Source: Rhynchospora pubera (taxonomy: Eukaryota; Streptophyta; Magnoliopsida; Poales; Cyperaceae). From it: 64,000 bases of DNA. The position numbers and the translations under genes are program-made. The notes under the pieces are model-generated. The model made no database searches. It was not told the origin of the DNA and saw nothing but the letters and a program-made list of their open reading frames with translations. Each line of letters opens with the position of its first letter. The stretch's first letter is position 1. The stretch is from positions 64,103,840-64,167,839 of the forward strand of contig CM051461.1 in NCBI GenBank assembly GCA_028095005.1. Direction: 5' to 3'. This document shows positions 1 through 10,444 of this stretch, in pieces.

Positions 1-960
1 TGTCCACTTCTAGTATTCCTCCTTTGGAATTCTTCTCTCTCACCGACTAATTCGTTTGAGAGCTCGCCATTCTTTCGATTAGTGTCTTTGCATCCCTACA
101 CCCTAGGTCGAGAAGAGACCCACCTGCAGTTGAGTTAACACTTTGACGACTTTGATGGTTCAAACCGTCATAGAAACTACAAATTAGTCTATCCTGGCAT
201 ATGTCATGATGAGGATACATTCTCAACAAATCCTTAAAGCGTTCCCAAGCTTCAAACAAATTCTCATCACTTTCCTGTTTCAACCCAATTATCTCCCAAA
301 CAATCGATTTGGTCTTGATTCTAGGGTAAAAACTTTTCCAAAAAGGCCTTGGCTAAATCATCCTAACAAGTAAATGGGTTACTATTGAAACTATTCAACT
401 AATCCTCTGCTTGGTCTCTAAGAGAAAAAGGGAAAAGAGTTAACCGGATTATATCGGGAGTGACTTCTTCGAGGTTGAGGGTGATGCAATTCCGTAGGAA
501 TCGCTGCAAATGCTTGTTCGCGTCTTCTTTCGGATTCCCACTAAACTGGTTTTGTTGGATAAGGGCAATGAAAGATGGGTTGAAGAATAGATCACGAGTC
601 CTTCGAGCTTGGGGAGGGTTGACTCCAAGTCGGACATTGTTTGCGGTTGGTGCTCCGATCTCTTTCAAAGGTCGGCTCTCCGCCGCAATCCTCGCCGCCT
701 CCCTAGCGTCATCAAGGGCTCGTTGAAGCACGACTGGATCTAACATCAACGGCCCTTTTCCTTCTGGACCATTAGGTGGGTTTCCGCTCAGATCTGCTAT
801 TGGTTTCGTGTCTTCGGTGTCCTTCAAATCTTCCTCAGGATGGTTTCTGGCGGGTCGCCCGAAATCGTCCTGGCGGTTGATTTGTGAGTTGAGCTGATGG
901 ATTTCGCCTTCCTCGTTGGTAAACCAGCAAGGGAGTCGAAATAGGTGATGAAGTCGAATT
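1..960 (-). pseudogene. Decayed gag of a Tat/Athila-like Ty3/gypsy retrotransposon
   Basis: Reading leftwards from about 960, an open frame resembles the capsid region of plant Ty3/gypsy gag, including the stretch NKHLQRFLRNCITLNLEEV and the conserved IRLTLFPFSLRDQAED. A stop (TAG, 399-401) falls where this family normally has the Trp of the D-W-L motif. Downstream gag sequence (NLFEAWERFKDLLRMYPHHD, then a TAGGSLLDL-type block) continues in another frame from 283 to 47, so there is also a frameshift between about 399 and 283. The true start is unclear; the frame is open upstream of codon 827. The element continues off the left edge, so pol cannot be judged. The family call is sound; the gag is not functional. 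Confidence 0.85.
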
Positions 961-1204
961 TGTGGCCTCCTTAGCTTCTACTTGTTCTCCCGGAAAACGA
1001 ACGGTTTGGGAAACAAATGAAGCGGAAGGTCGGGGTGTCTCGTCGCTCTTTGCTTGGCTCCTCGTAAAGTACTTACACTCACTTGCGGGTTGAGGTTGCT
1101 TAGGCTTCTTCTTCCCGGCCAGCGTATACTCCTACAAACAAGAAACAAGAGGAAAAGACAAAAGATCAATAAAACTTAATTACCTAAACTTTAATCTAGT
1201 CACC

Positions 1205-1223
1205 GTCCCCGGCAATGGCGCCA
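1205..1223 (-). other. Primer binding site, tRNA-Asp type
   Basis: The minus strand reads TGGCGCCATTGCCGGGGAC, close to the tRNA-Asp-complementary primer site typical of Tat/Athila Ty3/gypsy elements. It lies a few bases inside the proposed LTR edge, where a primer site is expected, and fixes the element's orientation as right to left. Confidence 0.8.
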
Positions 1224-1227
1224 AATT

Positions 1228-2711
1228 TGATCGGAGGTGAAACTTAAGTCAAATTAAACCTCAAATCTAATCTATTGCAGTGTAGCTTGAGGGTCGAATC
1301 CACAGGGACTGTTATTCTAAACTATAGACTTTAATTAACTAAGTTTGATTAATCTAAGGGTAAAACAAGTCAAAATTTGATTAATTGATTAAAAGGATTA
1401 AATTTAAACCAAATAAATTAATTCTAAACTCTAATTAATCTCTAAATTACTCTAAATATTAAGGAAAATATCTAAACTCAAATTATGGACTTAAACTAGG
1501 GTCAATTGATCTGGTTCCATTTCCAGGCACTATCCTGGCGGGTCGCCAGAACAGTACGATAATTCAGTTTAATTAGTTTCTGAGTTCTCTAAGTGCAGGT
1601 TATTGGCTTAAACTCTGGTCCAAATACTAACTCTCATTCTTGATTTGGTATAACTAAGTTTTAACCTCTAAACCTCCCTAAATTTCTAAGTTTCAACTCT
1701 CGTTCCTTGGCTTAGAATTTTAGGGTTTGCTTTAACTATTCGATAGGATATCTTAAATCTCTCGATCTTAGGAGGGTATAAACCTCTCGGCTAAGTTCTG
1801 GTTTCACCTTTTGGGTATACTAACTATCCTATGGTATGGGAATACAAATTGTTTTGAATTTAGGAAACTTGATGCTTATCTATTAGGCAAGACCTTAACC
1901 TAATGAGCGAACCTTCAAGACAATTCAATTCATATTCTCAATTCAATCAAATTAATTCAAGCAAAGCAAAGCAACTCAGAAAAACTTAGAAAACTAAATT
2001 AAACTTCATAAATCTACCAAGTCGTGGTTCACTACAATTGCCCCTAAACTAAACTACTCACTACAAGTCATACTAATCATAAAGAAAACATGTTTCAACA
2101 AACTAAACATCAAAAGATAGAAAATAGAGAAAGAATACAACAAAGAACTAGAAGAAACTCTCTCAGCTTGAATCCTGGCGGGTCGACAGGAGACCGGCTG
2201 GACGCGATTTCTACAAACTCCTCTTGAATCTTGCTCTAAAATCTGACTTTTTTTGGTTGGTGCCTTCCCACATGATTAAATAGGCTTCAAGGACGGCCCA
2301 TGCGTAGAGATCATGTCTGGTTACTCCGAAAATAGAAAACATGCTCTGCCAGAAATATCGTCTCCAAATTAGGTCTATCGGTTTGAGTCTGGCGGGGTCG
2401 ACAGGGTCCTGGCGGGGTCGACAGAATCCTGGCGGGTCGACAGGATCCTGGCGGGGTCGCCAGAACAGGGGCCTTGTTTGGTTGGACCATGTTCCTTTGC
2501 TCCATTCGCTTGGATCTTGACTTGCTCCATTTGAACTCTGCCTAGGGCCCAATTTTTCACCAAATCGTCATTGAACCTGAAATTAAATAAGGACAAATAG
2601 CAGTACCACATTTCTAACCTAAATTGCATTAAAATCTAACTAAAACACAAGCATTTAATTGAAATTAAGGCTTAAAAGGGTTGAATATTTCGATGTGAAA
2701 CCCGCCTATCA
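1228..2711 (-). repeat. 5' LTR of the Tat/Athila-like element
   Basis: On the minus strand the segment begins TGATAGGCGGGTTTCACATC and ends TTCACCTCCGATCA, giving the TG...CA ends expected of an LTR and a TGAT/ATCA inverted terminus. It is followed after four bases by the tRNA-Asp primer site. It contains no long ORF. The 3' LTR is outside the window, so the outer boundary at 2,711 rests on the terminal dinucleotides and could be off by some bases. Confidence 0.7.
2388..2466. repeat. Short tandem array of a CTGGCGGGTCG(A/C)CAG motif
   Basis: Four imperfect tandem units, each of the form TCCTGGCGGGGTCGACAG, lie in the LTR. Isolated copies of the same motif occur near 1,533, 2,172 and 847 (the last within the gag leader). 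The motif is partly self-complementary (CTGGCG...CGCCAG), so it can form a small stem. Confidence 0.75.
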
Positions 2712-4318
2712 TTTCATTTACTCGTTATATGAGTTTCATTTAAAAAGAGGGTCTGAGTGTCATAATAGAATAACATTCAAATTAATATAACAAATTTAAT
2801 TGTTTGAGAGTGTTATAACGTTAGCTATATGAATTAAACAGTTTGTGAAGCGGAGAAGATCGGATAGAGGGTCGAGAAGAGGGGAGTTCTCCAGATGTTC
2901 GATTTTGTGTCACCAGCACTTCTCGCGTTCACTAGCTCCATCAATCTAGGGTTTCGCTATCTTTTTCTTTCAGAGGTGAAAAGAAGAGAAAGAGTCGTGT
3001 TTTTAAGAAGGGAAAATTACGGAGAGAGAGAGATAACATGAGAAATAACGGAGAAATAACATGAGAAAACGGGACTTCTGTTATATCTTCAGCGCCTCAA
3101 TCTGAGCAGTCGAATTTAAGATTGGACGGTAAGAAAACTTCAGCACACAGGCCTGTTAACGTTGTATTGTAGGGATGACCAGTGAAGCAATAACAACTGT
3201 CATAGACCCCCAAACCCGTCCTGCGTTCGACGTTTGTAACTATGCAGTACTTAGGGTGTCGACCACTAAGAAAAATCTTAGAATAGAATTCTACGCATGT
3301 CCAGATTGAGCTTGTCGCGAATTTATTGGATGGTGCCCTCCTATTGAACTTCTCATTCTGATGAGAAATGTGCAATCTCTACTTAAGATTGTTATTGGCT
3401 TGATAATTGTAGGATTGATTAGGATGTTTTTCTTCTAAATTTGTAGTAATGAATTAGACGTGCTTTTGCTTTTGGTACATTGATTAGGATGTTTTTCTTC
3501 TAAATTTGTAGTAATGAATTAGACGTGCTTTTGCTTTTGGTATAGAATGTACGTTACAAATCTGATCCTATGTTAAATCTTATATTGTAGGTTATATTTT
3601 GATATGTTAAATATGATCTTATGCATGACTATAGTTATGCTATATTGCAATGGTACATGAAAATGAATTTTGGATGATATCTGTTTTGCAATGGTACATG
3701 GCGTTTTGCGCAATGGTACTTATAGTTGACGTTTTTAATAAATTTGGGAATAGAAAGAACCTATTTTCTTATTCTTGCACTCATCTAAGTATAAACTGGA
3801 ACACTTGAAATTGAATTCACGAAGTAATTGAAAGTAATATTGAAATTGAATTCACCAAGTTCAGTACTAGCGCAACACCTCACCTCGTCTTGATCACCGC
3901 TGACTTCGCCTACAACCTGACTTAGCCTCCAATAGTTAATTTGGGGTTCTGAGTTAGATGAGAGCAAGATGTAGGGGGGTAGAGGGTTCCAGGGTCCGCA
4001 CTGCTGAGGTGGTAGTCGCCATCTGGGTAAGGTGAGCAACTGAGCGGAGAAGACACGAGCGACGAGTAGGGTTTATCGGGTTATCAGAGTCAAGGAGGAG
4101 GAGAGTAGATGTGAATTCGGGGCAATGGAGTGGAGTTCTCGAAGTAGATAAGGAGCGAAATAAAGGAGACGGAGAGAGGAAACAGAAAAAATAAAGAGAA
4201 AACGGAGAGAGGGAGGACAAATTTACTCCTCAGCGCTTAAATCTGGACATAGAATTTTAGATCAAACGGTTAAAAAACTGGAGCACACAGGCCCTCCAGC
4301 ACATAGAGTCTAATTTAG
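2712..4318. other. Gene-free stretch with two diverged MITE relatives
   Basis: No credible coding sequence. The segments near 2,840-3,160 and 4,040-4,318 resemble the element at 4,434-4,875: both have a GCGGAGAAGA block followed by a block ending in AGCACACAGGCC. The right end at 4,309-4,318 is the same GTCTAATTTAGCCT terminus. The left ends are not resolved. Confidence 0.5.
3414..3543. repeat. 65-bp tandem duplication
   Basis: Two adjacent copies of a 65-bp unit beginning ATTGATTAGGATGTTTTTC occupy 3,414-3,478 and 3,479-3,543. They differ only at the last base (TAC versus TAT), so this is a recent local duplication. Confidence 0.95.
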
Positions 4319-4323
4319 CCTAT

Positions 4324-4421
4324 ATACATACATACATACATACATACATACATACATACATACATACATACATACATACATACATACATACATACATACA
4401 TACATACATACATACATACAT
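4324..4421. repeat. (CATA)n microsatellite
   Basis: About 24 uninterrupted CATA units. The array lies between two outward copies of the GTCTAATTTAGCCTAT terminus, in the same place that (TA)n occupies beside other elements here. Confidence 0.98.
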
Positions 4422-4433
4422 TTATATAGAGAT

Positions 4434-4875
4434 AGGCTAAATTAGACTCCGACACATAGGAGGAATGAGTAGACATACTGTTGAGATCGATTTTCGTCTC
4501 ACTGAGCGAAGCGGAGAAGATCGGAGGAGGGTCCAGTAGAGAGGGAGTTCTTCCGAGAATTGAGAGAGTAAGAGAGAAGGAGAGGAGAAGTGAGGGAGCT
4601 CTCTCGACAAACTAGCTAGCTAGTCCTTGATTTCGGTCGGGAAGAAGGAGAATTTTAGGTTTTCTCCTCTCTGCGTCAGAGAGAGAGAGACGGAGGGGTC
4701 TATTTTTTTTAATTCCGATATAATAGCTAACGGAGGAGAGAAGTAACGGAAAACGCAGAGAAAACGGGAATTCATCTCTTATCCAGCGATAGAATCTGAG
4801 CCTTCTGATTTTATATCCGACGACTAAAAGACTGGAGCACACAGACCTCCTATGTGCTGGAGTCTAATTTAGCCT
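4434..4875. mobile_element. MITE with AGGCTAAATTAGACTC inverted termini
   Basis: A 442-bp element with terminal inverted repeats of about 28 bp: left AGGCTAAATTAGACTCCGAC, right complement AGGCTAAATTAGACTCCAGC, both continuing ACATAGGA. It is bounded by TATA-rich microsatellite on both sides. It has no coding capacity. Superfamily not assigned. Confidence 0.8.
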
Positions 4876-4876
4876 A

Positions 4877-4884
4877 TCTATATA

Positions 4885-4950
<66 letters not shown>
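4877..4950. repeat. (TA)n microsatellite
   Basis: Nearly pure TA dinucleotides separating the MITE at 4,434-4,875 from the foldback element at 4,951-5,360. Confidence 0.95.
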
Positions 4951-4954
<4 letters not shown>

Positions 4955-5360
4955 ATGGTGCATCGTGAGGTATTGAGACTTTTGTACATCGTGATCATTA
5001 ATATTATCCATCAACCGTTTTATAAATTGACAAATTTAATTAAACTAATTCAATCTACATATTTAAATCTCATTACAAACCAAATTTTATATTTTTTTAA
5101 AAATATTTTTACTATTTTTTTCGAATTTTTTAAACCTTTTTTTTTGGATACCAATTAATAATAAAGAAATTAAAAAAATGGCAGGTTTTAAAAAAGTTGA
5201 AAAAAATAGTAAAAAAAATTAAAAAAATATAAAATTTGATTTTTTATGATATTTCAATATATAGATTGGATTTGTTTAGTTAGATTTTCAATTTGTAAAA
5301 CTATCAATAAATATGGTCGCGATGTACAAAAGTTTTAATACATCGCGATTCACCATAGCA
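4951..5360. mobile_element. Foldback MITE, GGTGCATCGTGA type
   Basis: The left end TGTTATGGTGCATCGTGA is inverted at the right end as TCGCGATTCACCATAGCA. The arms stay complementary almost to the centre, so the whole 410 bp can fold on itself. The internal core AATTGACAAATTTAATTAAAC followed by a block ending AAATTTTATATTTTTT is shared with elements at 22,827, 32,581 and 62,050. It is flanked by (TA)n on both sides, as described for rice Micron elements. Confidence 0.85.
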
Positions 5361-5372
5361 TTTCTCTCTCTC

Positions 5373-5381
5373 TATATATAT

Positions 5382-5444
<63 letters not shown>
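5373..5444. repeat. (TA)n microsatellite
   Basis: TA-rich array with a short CATA interruption, between two unrelated-terminus foldback elements. Confidence 0.95.
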
Positions 5445-5446
<2 letters not shown>

Positions 5447-5840
5447 TGGGATAAAGTGCCATAGATGACAATGCCATAGATGTCTTTTTTGAGTCATTTT
5501 TTGAAGATCCGAAATTCAATCGGTCAATCCAAACCGTTCAAATTGATCAGCATATTGAAATACCATTGGAGACCAAATTTTACATTTTTTTGAATTTTTT
5601 TTGTATTTATTTTGATATGTTCAAATTGGAGGGTCTGAAATACTCCAATTATAACGTTTTTTAAAAATATCATAATAAATAGCAAAAAAATTCGAAAAAA
5701 TGTAAAATTTGGTCTCCAAGGATATTTTAATGTGGTGAATAACTTGGATGGTTCAAATTGAGCATTTGAATTTTGGATCTCGAAAAACGACTCTATGGCA
5801 CGGGACCCTCTGTGCCATCTATGGCACATTAGCCATCCTC
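5445..5840. mobile_element. Foldback MITE, TGCCATAGATGGCA type
   Basis: The ends contain GTGCCATAGATG and CATCTATGGCACATTAGCC; the arms carry CGGTCAATCCAAACCGTTCA and its complement. The body is an imperfect palindrome centred near 5,640. It is the same family as 34,310-34,702 and the right arm at 38,617-38,870, and is flanked by (TA)n. Confidence 0.85.
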
Positions 5841-5861
5841 TATATATATATATATATATAT

Positions 5862-6351
5862 TGTGGGAAAATGTCAAATATATATTATGAGGAGTATTTA
5901 CGGGAGTATCAAATTTGTATAATGGGCGTATTTATTTATAAACAGAACAAAGAATCTTCAGATAGCATCTGAGAAAAGAAGGGAGGCGCAAAAAAAAATG
6001 AAAAAAGACGTGTCGAAGAGGAAAATCAGGTGAACGGAAGTGGAGAGGGGTGGAAGGGAAAGAGGCCCGCTAGGATTGAGCAGGTGACTCAAGTGAGGGT
6101 GAAAAGGTGCTCGGTTGATGTGAGATGTGCGGATGAGGAAGAGGCGTACATGATGCGAGACGAGAGGGGAGGGGAATGGATGGGAGAGGAGACACATAAA
6201 AAGTGACAGCGGAGAAGAAGAACGTGCTGGATGGAGAGCGATTTTCACTTTTAGACTAGCGACTTTTCCATGTTAGACATATGATTGCTTGAAGGTCTTA
6301 TTGCAATTATCCGCACTTATTCTTTATCTTGGTAGTGTATACATCTAGAGG
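5862..6351. other. Gene-free stretch
   Basis: Purine-rich sequence around 5,970-6,240 gives a chance minus-strand ORF with no recognisable domain. Nothing else supported. Confidence 0.5.
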
Positions 6352-6567
6352 TGTGTTTGGATGAGCCGAAAATGGGATATATAAGAATAAAGAATTTCGG
6401 TTTGCGTGCTTATTCTTATTCTTTATTCTTATACCATGGTTTTGTTAGTATAGGAATAAGGACCCAAATTTTTTATTCTTATACCGTTTATTTTGCAAAA
6501 AATAAGAATAAGCACGTAAATCGAAATTCCTTATTCTTACACTCTATTTCCGGCTCATCCAAACACA
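6352..6567. mobile_element. MITE with TGTGTTTGGATGAGCC inverted termini
   Basis: The left TGTGTTTGGATGAGCCG (6,352-6,368) is matched by the inverted right CGGCTCATCCAAACACA. Subterminal TATTCTTATTCTT blocks are also inverted. About 216 bp, no coding capacity, target duplication unclear. It lies about 0.2 kb downstream of the Rubisco activase stop codon. Confidence 0.75.
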
Positions 6568-6779
6568 AATATGGAATAAAAAATAACAATTAGAGCTACT
6601 CTAGGAAAAGAAACAAGACAAAGCAAGTATACCATCTTCGTTACTAGGAACGATGAAGAAAGGGACAAATAATTGTACAAGTGTACCGGGGTTTAGTATT
6701 TATATGTAGCAAAACTTTATGCCCTAATTAAATTAAGCTTCCTTGAAAAATTACACAGAAAACACACGCACGCACACTC

Positions 6780-6895
6780 TTAGAATTTATATGTGCAACT
6801 TCCATCATCGCTCCTAGCCGTCGGATCAAAGTTGTTAGCCTGACGGTCGGTGCATCCCTCCGGTACAGGTACTTGTACTTGTTGGGCTGCCTTAC
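6780..6895 (-). CDS. RCA: Alpha-specific redox exon of Rubisco activase
   Basis: After an acceptor AG at 6,897-6,896 the minus strand encodes KAAQQVQVPVPEGCTDRQAN, then NFDPTARSDDGSC, ending in TYKF and a stop at 6,782-6,780. The two Cys (in EGC and DGSC) match the pair in the alpha extension that thioredoxin-f reduces in plants with the long isoform. The donor at 7,089-7,088 splits a Gly codon (G|GT) and the join keeps frame, so splicing versus retention of this intron chooses alpha or beta. Confidence 0.95.
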
Positions 6896-9800
6896 CTGCA
6901 ATCACACACATGTACCAATTATAATATATTTATATTTTATAATTCAAATAAGAGATATATAAAGTATCTCGAGCAACTAGTATATAAATTGATAAGATAG
7001 ATTGCAAATTATAAAAAAAGGATGTTTATGCAGTCGGACCTCCCATCAGGCTACGCACGCACGCTAGGGCGAGATGAAGGGGATCTAACCGTAGAAAGAA
7101 CCGGTCTTGATGGCGTCCTCGTTGGCCTCCCCGAGAGCAGCCTCGCTGAGGTACTTGTCGGCCAGCTGCACCCTCTTCACGTTCTCTTGCTCCTTCACCA
7201 ACATTGATCCGTACTCTAGCAGCTTGTCGATTGTCATCTTTGGCTGGTCGAACTGCGGTGGGCCCTCCCTTGAGTTCACCAGCCTCTTCCCCATATTCTC
7301 CACTCCGATATCGGCAAGCCACTTCCTCACCTCATCGTCGTACACTCTTGCCCTCAGAGCACCGAAGAAATCTATACAAACACACATATATAAATTTAAT
7401 TATTTAATAATCCATGCGGAATCAAGCAAAAATAGCGAGTTAGCGACATATTTAATTACCTATGGATTGGCCTGGGAATGAATCGACGAGCTTTACGATA
7501 TCTTCAGGGGGCACACCGTCTGTCCTGAAGATACCTGTGCAGACACCAATGCGGTCCTCGCGAGTTGGGGCCCAGTAGAACTTCTCCATACGACCGTCAC
7601 GGATGAGTGGAGCATAGAGTGTGGAGAAATCGTTTCCAGTAACAATGATGGGCACACGTGGGTTCTCCTGCTTGTTGTACATGCCGGGCAGCTGCACATT
7701 GGTCGGGTTATCAGCAATGTTCATAAGGGTAGCGTTCACCATCTGGTTGTTGACGGTGTACTGGGTGGTCCCACCCATACGCCCAGCACCAGCATCAAGA
7801 TCGTTGATGAAGAGGGCGCACATCTTGCCCTTATTGATCATGTCGGCTGCCTCACGGTACCTCTGCCTGATCAGCTTAGCTGGCTCACCAGCGTTCCCAC
7901 TCTCCAGCTCTCCGGCGCTCATCATGATTGGGCTGTACAATCACCACACCCATATGCAAACAAGCAAGTTTGTTAGATTGCAAAATTAATAATTTGAGCG
8001 CAAGGGGTTGGTCAGGGGACATTCAATGTGTTTATTGTAATAAAAGTGAAACAATTGATCATCTATTCTTTAGGTGCTCCCATCACCGGGGGATTTGGCA
8101 ATGGTTCTTAGGTCAATTCAACATTAATATACCTAGATCTTCAGATGAATTGATTCAGTCAACTTGGTGTGTTGATACACATCAGAGATACGGTTTCCAA
8201 TTGTGTGTTAGTGCTATTGTTTGGATGATATGGATAAACCGCAATGATGTGTGTTTTAATCAAAGCACCCCTCACACCACTAAATCGTTTGCTCTCTTGA
8301 TTAAAGGCCTATTAGGGTAGTGGTCAGGAGCATGGAATGAGCAGCTGACAACTCAAGTGATGGCTATGCTACCAGATGTTGGAGAGATTCCGCTGCTGTT
8401 GAAGGGGGGAGCTGATGCAGCAACAGTAGTAGCCTAATAACTTGGAAAAGGAATGCAGAAGATAATGTGGCCTGAGCGCTCTATTTTTTGATGTTTTAGT
8501 TGTAGTTTGTAATTTCTTACTTTAGAAGGACTAGAATGAATAAAGGGGATGGGTTCTTGGTGTATCAGCTGATTAGATAGTTACATGGGGTGTATTTCTC
8601 TGGTTGTTTGATTGACTGTTTATAACTCTTTGCTTTCTGTTGAAATGGAAAGTGGTAGGTGTTTTACCCTACTTGTTTCAAAAAAAAAAAAAAAAAAATT
8701 CAGTGTGCATGCAATGCCATTTGCATGAGTTACAGTTGTTTTTCTGTTGGAGTAGTGTGCAAATTAATAAGCATATCCTAACTTGTTCCGGGTAGTGAGA
8801 TAGAGATAATTGTCTTGGGTTGCTTGGAGCAGTGTGCTATATCGAACATCACAAACAGTTACATGCATGTGGAATTGTGGATAAATCGGATAAGGTAAGG
8901 GCCAAAGCGGATAAGATCATGATGAAATCAATGGTGGCATCAAAAGAAGCCTTCAGCCGCCATAATAGCTTGTACATACACACAAACTTTATACTCGTTA
9001 ATTTGGGTTGGATGCTGTGCTAAAACTAAAATATACAGCCTCTCCACAATGACTCGGAGATACAATTTATGCAGTTGGTTGGTTTTAACTTTTTAAATAT
9101 ATAATATTTATTGTTGTTATATTGGGATTACAGATATATACCTAGCCTCTAAGCTTAATGTTTTTTGGTTTCTCAAAGCTATATAGTATATATACATTGA
9201 TCAGGCTAGTTGCTAATTAAAGGTTTAACGCATAAATAAATTAATCAAAATCAGCAGAAAAAAATGAGCAGAGCAGAGGGGAGAAATGAATAAATGAATG
9301 TATGAAAAACATACTTGATGCCCAACTTGGAGAAGACAAGCTCGCACTGGAAGGATTTACCCTGACCTTTGCCTCCCCAGATACCCAAAATTAGGGGCAC
9401 CTTGATGTTGGGCAAGGTCATGAAGTTCTTGGCGATGTGGACAACCAACTTGTCCATGAAAGCCGGGGCGATGTAGAAGCCATCCTTGGTGTTGTCGAAT
9501 GCGAACCTGATAAGCAATTAATTATTAGAAGGATGTATATAAAAATGTAATCAAGTACAGAGATAAAGATGAGAGGTAGATAGGCAATGAATAGATAAGT
9601 ACTGACTGGCGCAAGCCCTGGCTGACATATTCGTAGGACTGAAGGACGGCGATGTGGGTGCCATCGCCCGAGGGGGCCTGGAAGAGGGAGTCGACCAATC
9701 CCTTCCCACGTGTGATGTCCTGCTGGTCGTCTGATTCGTCGAACGCCAACCCGCTCCACTTGTCCGAGTTCTTCTTAGGGTCAGGCTCCGCCACCATCAT

Positions 9801-9947
9801 CCTCACCCTCATTCTGTTGTTTTGAATGACATTGTTATTTCCCCCGTAGCTCAACTTCTTCACCTTCCCTCCCAAGAACCCTGTGCTCGGCCCTGCCGAT
9901 ACCGGCACTCTGTTCACGGCTCCTATGGTCGACACTGCTGCCGCCAT
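6780..9947 (-). CDS. RCA: Rubisco activase, chloroplast precursor (alternatively spliced alpha and beta forms)
   Basis: AAA+ ATPase that removes inhibitory sugar phosphates from Rubisco in the chloroplast stroma. Coding exons, in order: 9,947-9,607; 9,506-9,315; 7,932-7,460; 7,371-7,090; 6,895-6,780. All junctions are GT-AG and phases agree. The start MAAAVSTIGAV opens a transit peptide of roughly 50 residues. Exon 2 carries the Walker A loop GGKGQGKS; exon 3 carries the Walker B region ALFINDLDAG and the sensor stretch IVTGNDFSTLYAPLIRDGRM. Splicing the last intron gives alpha (467 aa); reading past the donor gives a stop at 7,087-7,085 and beta (430 aa). Both lengths fit the family. Intron 2 is 1.38 kb and holds a LINE fragment. 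No frame break is seen. Confidence 0.97.
7986..8698 (+). mobile_element. 5'-truncated LINE in Rubisco activase intron 2
   Basis: Opposite in sense to the host gene. The reading frame near 7,990-8,320 encodes the zinc-binding region at the C-terminus of plant LINE reverse transcriptases: CVYCNKSETIDHLFFRC followed by IWQWF. The sequence ends in a 19-base poly(A) at 8,680-8,698. Only the 3' end of the element is present, as in typical truncated LINE insertions. A clean target duplication was not found; TGCAAAATTAATAA near 7,979 and TGCAAATTAATAA near 8,757 are a weak candidate pair lying beyond the poly(A). Confidence 0.8.
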
Positions 9948-10061
9948 CTTAAGGAATTATAAAGAAAGAGAGATATATAGAGAGTGAGGGAGTGAGAAGA
10001 AATTGAAGGCTCAGGCTCAAACTCAGAGAAGAAAGGTGCAAGGGCAGGCAAAGCCCTTCCC

Positions 10062-10069
10062 TTTAAATA
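10062..10069 (-). promoter_or_regulatory. TATA box of Rubisco activase
   Basis: TATTTAAA on the minus strand, about 115 bases upstream of the ATG at 9,947, implying a leader of roughly 80-90 bases. It is the best-placed TATA-like sequence upstream of the gene. Confidence 0.6.
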
Positions 10070-10263
10070 CTATCTGTTTGAGGTGCCAATGAATTCGCGG
10101 TTGATTTCTGCTCTCAAACTCTGATCCATGAGTGAAATTATTAGGAAAAAATAAAATAAAACAAAAAGATGAGGCTGCCACTGCTTGCCACAGGTCTTCT
10201 GATGGATCTGTGGATCAGGTAGGGTGCATCTTGTTGCCACACAATGAGGATTGGGCTCCGTGA

Positions 10264-10269
10264 CACGTG
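10264..10269 (-). promoter_or_regulatory. G-box (CACGTG)
   Basis: A perfect G-box in context GACACGTGGC, about 200 bases upstream of the TATA-like box. G-boxes are binding sites for bZIP and bHLH factors in light-regulated photosynthetic promoters. Confidence 0.6.
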
Positions 10270-10426
10270 GCGCCATCCTGGCCTGCCAATTCACTCATCC
10301 GCGCTACCTTCCAAGAGATTGGTCTGGTGCAATCGGTTTCCCTTTTCAAGTTTTAACAGGTAGCTGGCTGCGTTATTGGCTCCCCTTGTATGAATTCACA
10401 TCGCCACATGTTCCTCTTCTGGTCAC

Positions 10427-10432
10427 CTTATC
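10427..10432 (-). promoter_or_regulatory. I-box (GATAAG)
   Basis: CTTATC on the plus strand, so GATAAG in the gene's orientation, about 160 bases upstream of the G-box. The G-box plus I-box pairing is characteristic of rbcS/RCA-type light-responsive promoters, which supports both motif calls. Confidence 0.5.
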
Positions 10433-10444
10433 TGTGACCATATA

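Noticed and set aside
4324..4421. Telomere-like or satellite array
   Set aside because: It is a simple (CATA)n microsatellite with no higher-order unit.
4955..5158. ORF within a foldback element
   Set aside because: Product of AT-rich MITE sequence; the same holds for ORFs at 5,524-5,877, 34,312-34,632, 38,479-38,808 and 61,842-62,024.
5958..6248. 96-codon minus-strand ORF
   Set aside because: Pyrimidine-rich low-complexity translation, no domain or splice context.
8820..9023. 67-codon plus-strand ORF in Rubisco activase intron 2
   Set aside because: No domain and no link to the LINE frame; lies in normal intron sequence.
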